Shown here piece after piece: positions 57,076 to 64,000 of a stretch of DNA of 64,000 bases. The number at the start of each line of letters is the position of its first letter. The stretch's first letter is position 1. The translations under genes were made by a program, and so were the position numbers. Source of the stretch: Malurus cyaneus samueli (lineage: Eukaryota > Chordata > Aves > Passeriformes > Maluridae); NCBI GenBank assembly GCA_009741485.1, contig CM019237.1:45026302-45090301 (forward strand), in the 5' to 3' direction. The notes under the pieces are model-generated. The model saw nothing but the letters and a program-made list of their open reading frames with translations. It did no database searches and was not told the origin of the DNA.

Positions 57076-59757
57076 GAAGCTGGGAAAAGCAGAACTTGTA
57101 TGAGAAGAAGCCTAAGTGTTGGGTGACAGGAAACCAGGAGGCCAGGAGGGGCAGGGAAATTGTTACGAGTGTAGATGGCCAGGGGTGACACTAGGCACTT
57201 GTTTATCACACAACACAGCCATTGGGAAACTGATCTTGCTGCGGTAAGTTTTCATGTGATTTCATAGTCTCTAAAAGCTTCTTGAGCATTTCTACATCTC
57301 CTCATTTTGACAGGCATGGGTAAATTCTTTTGTGATACCTGTTTGGAGAGCCATTTGTAAAATAAATGCTTCAGCATAATTCCCTATAGGACCGAGAGTG
57401 TGTCCTGGTGTCCTAGTTCCAGGGCAGTTTGAGAGGAATTTCAAAGAGTGATGGGAACCCAGCATCAGAGAAGCAAGTTTGTGCTGCAAACTTGAGGCAC
57501 GTCATCAGGGTTGTCCTATCTGACTTTACCACGAATTGGCTTTTATTCAGATTACCAAGAGCTGTGATCAGTAAAGTTGTTTTCCTTCCTTGCCCTAGCA
57601 GTTTTTTTCTGTGGCAGTGCAGTGGTCTGGCAAGTCCACCCTCACTGCTGGTTGAGGATAGCATGAGAATCTGTCAGTGGAGTGGTTGAAATGCAGGCTC
57701 AGTTCTCTTTCTGCCTTGGCAGCTGCTCACAGTGCCTTCTCACAAGCCTGGCAAGCTGAGCTCGGACAAGCCTTAAGCAGTAGCAGGAGCTATGTCAGAG
57801 CCCATGAGCAAGTTGCTCAGCCTACCTGGGCTTCTGTGAGCTGGGATGATGAACTGTACAGCTGAATTCAAAAGTCACACTTTCTTTTGTGCTAATGAGG
57901 TGCCACTTTTCAGCTGATGATGCCACAGAATCATCCTTACTCTTTACTTGGTTCTGGCTTTTAGAGCTCTAGCCTTGACATTCTTTAGTGGTTTGGCACT
58001 TTCTGAAAGAAAGAAAGCAAAAGCACCATACAGAGCAGAAAAGCACTTCACAAAGCGTATTCTGATGAAGTCAGCTCCTTGAACAGCTGCAACAGGGACA
58101 GTAAAGCAGCCAGAAATACAGAAAGAGGAATACGATGGGAGATTGATGCTGGTAAATCTATGGAAATATCTGCAAGATTTGTGCCTAGAGAAGATCTCAG
58201 TTCTGTCTTATCTGTGAAGCCCTCATCCCAGACTTCCAAGGCTCTGCAGCAAGTGTTAAATTTGAAGATGTTTTATGTGATACAGGGGTTTGGATACAGT
58301 AAAATCCTATGTCCTCTCTGAAACAAGTATGGAGCATGCTGATTTCCCCCTAGATTTCCACTTCTTGTGTATTTATTTGTATCTATGTATTCTTTTTTTG
58401 GCAGGTAGCTATTTGGTTTGTGCAGTTTGTAACTTGTCAGTGCCAGTGCACTGAGTCAACTGCATGCCTTGGACCTGTAGAATTCTTAGGAAGAGCTGTA
58501 CTCATGTTGCTGGAGTTTTGGATGGTGGTGGGGAACTTGGTGTGAAGCTCACTATAGTAGAGCAGAATATTTCAATCTTTGTTAGCTTTGGAAATTTTAA
58601 AATGTTGCATTAGAAGCAATCCGCTAAATGCCTTCATTCTAGAAATGAGTTGATTTGGACAATGCAAAATGATTGAAAAGGTTCCCCAGACTACCTCTGA
58701 GTGGTCAGATTTGACTCTGAATCAGAATGGAGCTGTACTTTTAAACTGCAAAAGCTTTGTCCAAACACAATCCTTCTCCTTTGCAAAGCTCTAAGAAGCC
58801 GCTCTTTGGGAACATAGCTCAGCTGCTGGCTCAGGGACACCAGAGCCGACATGGACAGCAGTGGCTCTGAAAGTTTTATGGGTAGAGTCAGCAAAGGGGG
58901 AGACTGCACTGGGTGTGCAAACACATGCATGTGCAAGCCCCTGTTAACAGGTGCCTGCCCTGTTTCCCATCACAAAGCTGCAGTAGCAGCTGGTCAGGTT
59001 TGCACCCCCAAAGGACTGCGTACCTGCCTGCACCCCAGCTGTGCTGCTGCTTGCTTGGTGCTGGCATTAGGACACACGTGTGCAGGACGGTCTGACCTGC
59101 TTCATGCTCGACAGACAGTGGAAGCTGATTGCTGGAGGCAGCCTTCGGTCTGATCACAGATTGGCTTCAGGGATTGCATGCAGGCAAGTGTGAGTCAGTA
59201 GAACTGCAGCCTTGATGTACCATGCTTCTGCATGACATTTGAGTGCATGAGAGACGTGAATTGCATTGTATGAGATCTTTGCGGCTGCAGGTATGTTCTA
59301 ATTTCTGAAGAAGATGCTTGGCATATCCATTTTCCACTTTTCTCTAGGCTGCAGTGGGAGCCAAAGTGCATAAACAGCACCTTTCCTGTAGCCTGTTTCT
59401 GATGTTGCTAATATCCATTGACAATATTTTTTCCTTGGGCAGTGCTGTGGATTGGAAAGCCTGGTGGCACCCAAGGTGAATCACTACATTGATGTTGTTG
59501 TATTTACTTTACCTGTTGCTCTGTAGAAGCCTGAGATACAGACACTGATGTTTTAATGGCTCCCTGCCAATCAGATTAAAAATTAAGCAGAAATAGGTTC
59601 TGGGCATCACGTTTCTGACAGTGTGTTTCATGCATCATTTGTTATAAACATTGGGAGATTTTTAGCTACTGCTTGCAAAGTAACTCCCTCTTCACTTTCT
59701 CTCCCATTATTATCTCTTTTCACCGTCCCTCTTATTCTCACATTTCTTCTTGTCTTC
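57076..59757. other. Non-coding interval, no gene recognised
   Basis: Frames at 57413-57689, 58048-58321 and 58851-59157 are open on both strands and have no known domain. No transposon or RNA gene is recognised. Confidence 0.5.
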
Positions 59758-59816
59758 CCTTTCTCTGCTCAGCTGTTTCCTTTCCCTGCTCAGCTGTTTC
59801 CTTTCCCTGAGCTTTT
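59758..59816 (+). repeat. 21-base minisatellite, about 2.7 copies
   Basis: CCTTTCTCTGCTCAGCTGTTT (59758-59778) is followed by an almost identical unit (59779-59799; one change) and a partial third unit (59800-59816). The period of 21 is a multiple of three, so frames through it encode a heptapeptide-like repeat on both strands. I regard that as a by-product of the repeat. Confidence 0.9.
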
Positions 59817-62800
59817 CTCCACTTCCTCTGTTCACTGCTCATGGGTATGTGGGTGTGTGCATTCCACCTGGAATGGATGTCAGTCTGTGATGGGCTGGAG
59901 AGTCTGCCACTAACTGTGCATGCCCAGCTCCTTGAAAAAGTGTGCACTGCTAGAGGAGGGTGCAGGCTGATGGGCCTTTTGGGGAGTGGGAAACACCTAA
60001 ATACAAGAGAAGGCAAAGCATCTCTGTCATCCCTCTCTCCATGATGCAGCTCTATCTGCAAGAACTCTCTACTTTCATCTTAGCACATCTGCAGTTGCTC
60101 TGGGACTGTGACTGTGGGGCAGCCCTTTTGCTTTTAGTCCCTTTCTGGCTGCAGCTTTTGTAGGAAAAGGGTGTATGGGTTCAGGCATCCACTTGGAAGC
60201 ATGGTCACATCCATCTCCATGGGATTCCCTTGTCCCACTAGTTGTCAGCTTGTAGCAGACTACTGTGTCAGCTGTGATGACATCTGGCTGACACCCTGGG
60301 GTGAGGGTCATCAAAAGCAAAAAACCAGTGAAGGTTATAAAAAAAAGAAAGGAATATCTGTGCGTGAGGTTTCAGCATCACGTAGTATTTTTTGTAATGG
60401 TGGAGGGTTGTCTCCTGGAGCACAGAAAAGAGTAGGGGAAAGACGAGGACCTTCCTTTGGTTGCCTCAGGTGCTGGACAACAGGTACAGGTTTCACATGT
60501 TCAAAGATTTCACAGGTGTAGTTGTCTGGTGGTCATCTGAGTTTTCAGGCATGATGTCTAAGGAGATGGCCCTTTAGAAGGGACTCTGTGAAACAAAGAT
60601 TAAAACTGCCACTAGTGGTTGTTCTGGGCTGATGCTGGGCTGGGGATGGTAAAGTCTTCTGGGCTAAAGAGCTCTGTAGGCTTGCTGGTGCCCTCCCTAT
60701 TTTATGCTGCAGCGCCTTCCCTAAACCTTGCCCTTGTTTTGCCCATTGCTTGCCCTGCTTTCGTAAGCTGTGGTCAGATGGTTTGATTTTTCATTACCCT
60801 GCTCCCTTGACTCTTTGGTACATGCATCTTTTTCACTGCTCTTGCTCTAAATGTGTTGTCTGATGAACATGTCATTGCAGTCCCAGAGGGAGCCTATGAT
60901 TCTTTTTGCCGCCATGTTTGCCCTGTGTGACTGCTGCTCTGCATTCCTATCATCTCACATCTGGTGCTCAGCCCCAGCTGCTCCAGCTGTCCTGCACTAC
61001 CAGTCCAGGAGGTGATGGTTAGTGCCAGGACCAGTTTTTTTTTCGAGCATGTTTCTCTTCCTGCTGTGACAAGTCCAAAGCCATAATGTGAAACATCAGC
61101 CTCTTCATTTCACATTTCTGTTGGCATGGGACATATCCCCTCTTCACACCAGTGGGCTTGAAGGCATGAGGGAGACTGGACTGATGTTACCAAAGGGATG
61201 CTTGGGAAGATGCCTTGCCTTGAAACCTGTGATATATATGAGGTTATTTTTTTTTTATGAGGGGACTGGTGACCCTCTAGGTAGAGGGAAGAAGTGAGGG
61301 AACCCATAGATCACAGTAGCTGGAGAAGGTGTCTCTTGCTCTGATCCAATGGGCACTAAAAACCTCTCTGGCTGCAAATCTGCTGGGCTGGGCTATGGCA
61401 AGCCAGATGGTTTGAAGCAGGTACTGGGACATTGGTGAAACTGCTTCAGCAGAGATAGGGAGTGAAAAACACCTGTAAATTTTTTAAAACAGAATAGCTA
61501 GTGATTAAAAAACCCAGACTGCTTAATTTCTTGATTTATTTCCTCTCTCTATCACTCGCTGTCTTTTTTTTTTCCCCTCTTCCCCTCCCCATTGCTCTGG
61601 GCCCCTGCAGTCCATTCCTTGCATCTGGTGGCTTATTTCCCTACAGATGTCATCTTGGCAGTAACTCAAACCTGAGTACCTCCCTTGGGGAGTTGATGCA
61701 CTGCTGGAGTGCTTTTTCTTTCCCTAATATCTGGGTATCTGATATTTGGGTTTGAGGTAGTGTTTTTTTCATTTGTTTGTGTTTGGGGTGTTTTTTTGGT
61801 TAGGTTTTTTTTTTTGTTTTTTTGGGGTTGGTTTTTTTTTGTTATATAGCTTTAGGGAATTGCATTTTATAAATAAATAACAATTTTAATAGTGAGGGGA
61901 AGTGGAAGGCGGATGGATCTGGAGAGGATGGTTTCTTACTCCATGCCAGGCCAGCCTGGGTAAATGACTCCTCTGGAAGTGCTACACAAGCTTGCCCACC
62001 GACCACCTCAGCTCCAGGGCTGGGAGCTCAGCTGTGCTCTGTTAAGTCCTCCGATCTCTTTAATTGGGAAAGAAGGAAGGATAAAGGGGTATTGTTTTTT
62101 TTGTCTTGCTGAAGTATCCCTGACCTCTGGATGAATTGGTGACTGGGCTATGCTAGGAATATGGTCAGGGAGGTGGAGAGTCCTGAATCTTTGCAGGCTC
62201 TGAAGATAAACAAGAGGAAGGGGATCCCAGAGCAACACTTTCATTGTAGTCACCTGATAATGCATAAGTGTCTTATTTGTTCCAGCTTTTCCCTTTCTCC
62301 TCTGAGACAAGTATCACTAGGAGTGGTTTCTCTCAGGATGTGTGTTCTGTATGTAGATCATGAACCCCCTCCACAAAGGTGGTATGCAGTGCCTCACAAA
62401 GGTGCTAACACCTGTGCAAAGTAGGTTTAAGATGCTGCCACGTCAAATCAGAGGGGTTTTACATCCCTCTGGCACAGAGATAGTGGAAATGAATAGTGCG
62501 AAGGCCTCTGAGAATTTTAATGTACTTCGGCATCTTCATAAACATAACAATTGACCCGGCTGCGTGCAGAAATGCCTCCTGGCTTGGAAGCAAGGTCCTG
62601 CCACGGTGTCATCCTGAACCGGACAGTAGGGCTGTGTCCGAGAGGTTTTACAGGAAGCAAGCATTGTGTCTAAGGGCTGATATTTAAAACCTTTTTTTTT
62701 TTTTTAAACCGGGGACTCCATGGGGCTGAAGTTCACTTTGCTGCAGCCTGGATCTGGCCTGGAGAAGAATCAAAGCTTTGTTGAGTAGAAGAAAAAGAAA

Positions 62801-64000
62801 GATGAAAACCCCAAAGTGATCATAGCCCCAAGAGGTTGCAGGGGGATGACTGGTGTGCTCAAGGCACTTGGAGAGGCAGTTCATACAGACAATGGATTTG
62901 CTTTATCTACACCATTTTGGGGATGGGGAATATTTGCAGTATATGATCTTTGGCTGTTCAGGGTGTCAATATTGGTACTGCTGTGTACAAACAACGGTGA
63001 GATCTAGCTAAACTGACTGCTTTAACATGGTGGTTATTTGCCACTATAACCCCAGGGTTGTGTGAAAGGCCTTCAGAAGGCAGGGCTGGCACCTCAGTCT
63101 ACTACAGCAGTTCAAGATGGGCAGTGTTAAGACAGCCCTGACACTGTATCCACCAAACCCCCACCCACTGTCTCAGTGGTGCCTCTTCCTTCCCCCCCAA
63201 AAACAACTTCTGGGAGGGAGAAGAGCTGCTTTGTGCTGGGTGCTGACTCCTGGTGTAGCAACTGATTCCTAGCTAAGAAGCTGATTTCCTTCAAGGGCTA
63301 TCCTAGATGTAAAAGGGATGCAACTTGAATTGTGTCTCCACCTTTTCTTTTTCTGTCCCAGGATGGTTTTTGAATTTTCCCACTTTCAAGAATACATGGA
63401 TTTAGTATGTTTGGGAGCTGGTGCCATTTCAGATCTGACAGAAAAGGGATAAAGAGCTGGTTCTCTCACCTATATTCCACCTTCAAAGAAATGCCTGCCT
63501 GTCTTCTGGTTAAAGATGAGATGGAGTGCCTGTCTACCCTTTAAATTTGTATAAAAATAAACAATAATTACAAAACTGTTGTATTTATATATAAACAAAT
63601 GTATACCATGTGTACCTGCCAGAAATCCATACATATCCTTATTTTACCTTATAATTAATTCTGCAGTCATAATGCACTAATCTTTCAACATTGTGTTATG
63701 GCAGTGTAACCCAGAAAGTGATAAGAACTGAAAGAGGAATTTGAGTCAGGGTTGATATCACTTCTCTTGGCTCCAGGACTATTCCAGCCTTCATCATCTG
63801 TCCCTGCTCAACAGAAAAATCCCCCAAAGCACAGCAGTTTCTCTGTCAATGACAACAACTACCCTGCGGCTGCCAGAACCCCTCAAAATCCTTTGTGTTC
63901 TCCCCAGGTGTCACTCAGGTGCTCAGGTACAGTGCAGTACAGTTTGTGAGATCTGACAGAATCACAAGCCTCCAGGGTGCAAGAAACTTTTCCAGACAGG
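59817..64000. other. Non-coding interval, no gene recognised
   Basis: The interval holds a T- and TG-rich stretch at 61760-61850 and T runs near 61247, 61564 and 62692-62705. Near 63540-63670 there is an AT-rich stretch with ATTTATATATAAAC and AATAAACAATAATTAC that resembles 3' untranslated DNA but lacks a linked coding region. Frames at 60171-60521 and 62008-62424 overlap others and have no recognisable domain. Confidence 0.5.
61760..61850. repeat. T/TG-rich low-complexity tract
   Basis: Repeated T runs of six to eleven are broken by GGGG, GTTTG and GGTT words. The minus strand would be A/C-rich. It could be slippage-derived; no parent transposon is recognised. Confidence 0.85.

Noticed and set aside
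63540..63670. 3' untranslated region or polyadenylation site
   Set aside because: AT-rich sequence with AATAAA words is present, but no terminal exon or linked coding sequence could be found on either strand.
1..64000. CRISPR arrays, operons, phage or plasmid modules
   Set aside because: No regularly spaced repeats, no tightly packed long frames with ribosome-binding sites, and the repeat families are those of vertebrates.

Overview
The window looks like vertebrate nuclear DNA, most likely from a bird. The main evidence is several truncated LINE fragments of the CR1 type. The clearest, at 7108-7386, has the CR1 3' order: a 'tttaggttggatat' block, a 'ggaacagctcaccagggaagg' type block, a 'ggacttgatgatcct' block, then 'ccttccaact' and a degenerate ATTCTGGGATTG end. 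A few very old MIR-like SINE pieces are also present, overall repeat content is low, and one CpG-rich block stands out from AT-leaning DNA. Non-avian reptiles also carry CR1, so bird is an inference. The gene density, introns and repeats exclude a bacterium or phage. One undetermined base (position 1576) points to a draft assembly.

I found no coding exon that I can assign to a known protein. The many open frames of 60-235 codons are what chance gives in 64 kb, and they are longest where GC is high. None shows a recognisable domain, and in most cases overlapping frames on both strands are equally open. The window reads as a large non-coding interval around the 5' end of one gene that I cannot name.

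Layout. 1-39.4 kb: intergenic or intronic DNA with a CR1 3' end at 7.1-7.4 kb, MIR-like pieces at 15.4, 16.6 and 18.7 kb, a second CR1 end at 30.2-30.4 kb, small simple repeats, and several AT-rich stretches whose composition and dense homeodomain, POU or PBX-MEIS type words resemble conserved non-coding regulatory elements. 39.4-43.6 kb: an AT-rich promoter-proximal block, a 33-base T-rich tract, then a CpG-island complex of about 4 kb broken by an AT-rich stretch. This complex holds plausible 5' structures on the + strand: an upstream exon ending at a GTATGT donor (40275), an exon bounded by a good acceptor (41050/41051) and a GTAGGG donor (41491/41492), and a TATAAATA box at 42987 with a further donor at 43561/43562. 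43.6-64 kb: probably intron or flank, with CR1 fragments at 45.3 (weak), 47.4, 56.3 and 56.9 kb, two further regulatory-like blocks at 48.9-49.3 and 49.7-50.2 kb, small tandem duplications, and homopolymer tracts.

The most useful leads are the multi-part CpG-island promoter and its candidate exon chain, the PBX-MEIS site at 13043-13052, the AT-rich regulatory-like blocks, a perfect 11-bp hairpin inside a MIR-like remnant at 16.6 kb, and a matched pair of CR1 copies. I see no undescribed enzyme system, CRISPR array, operon or other compact genetic system.
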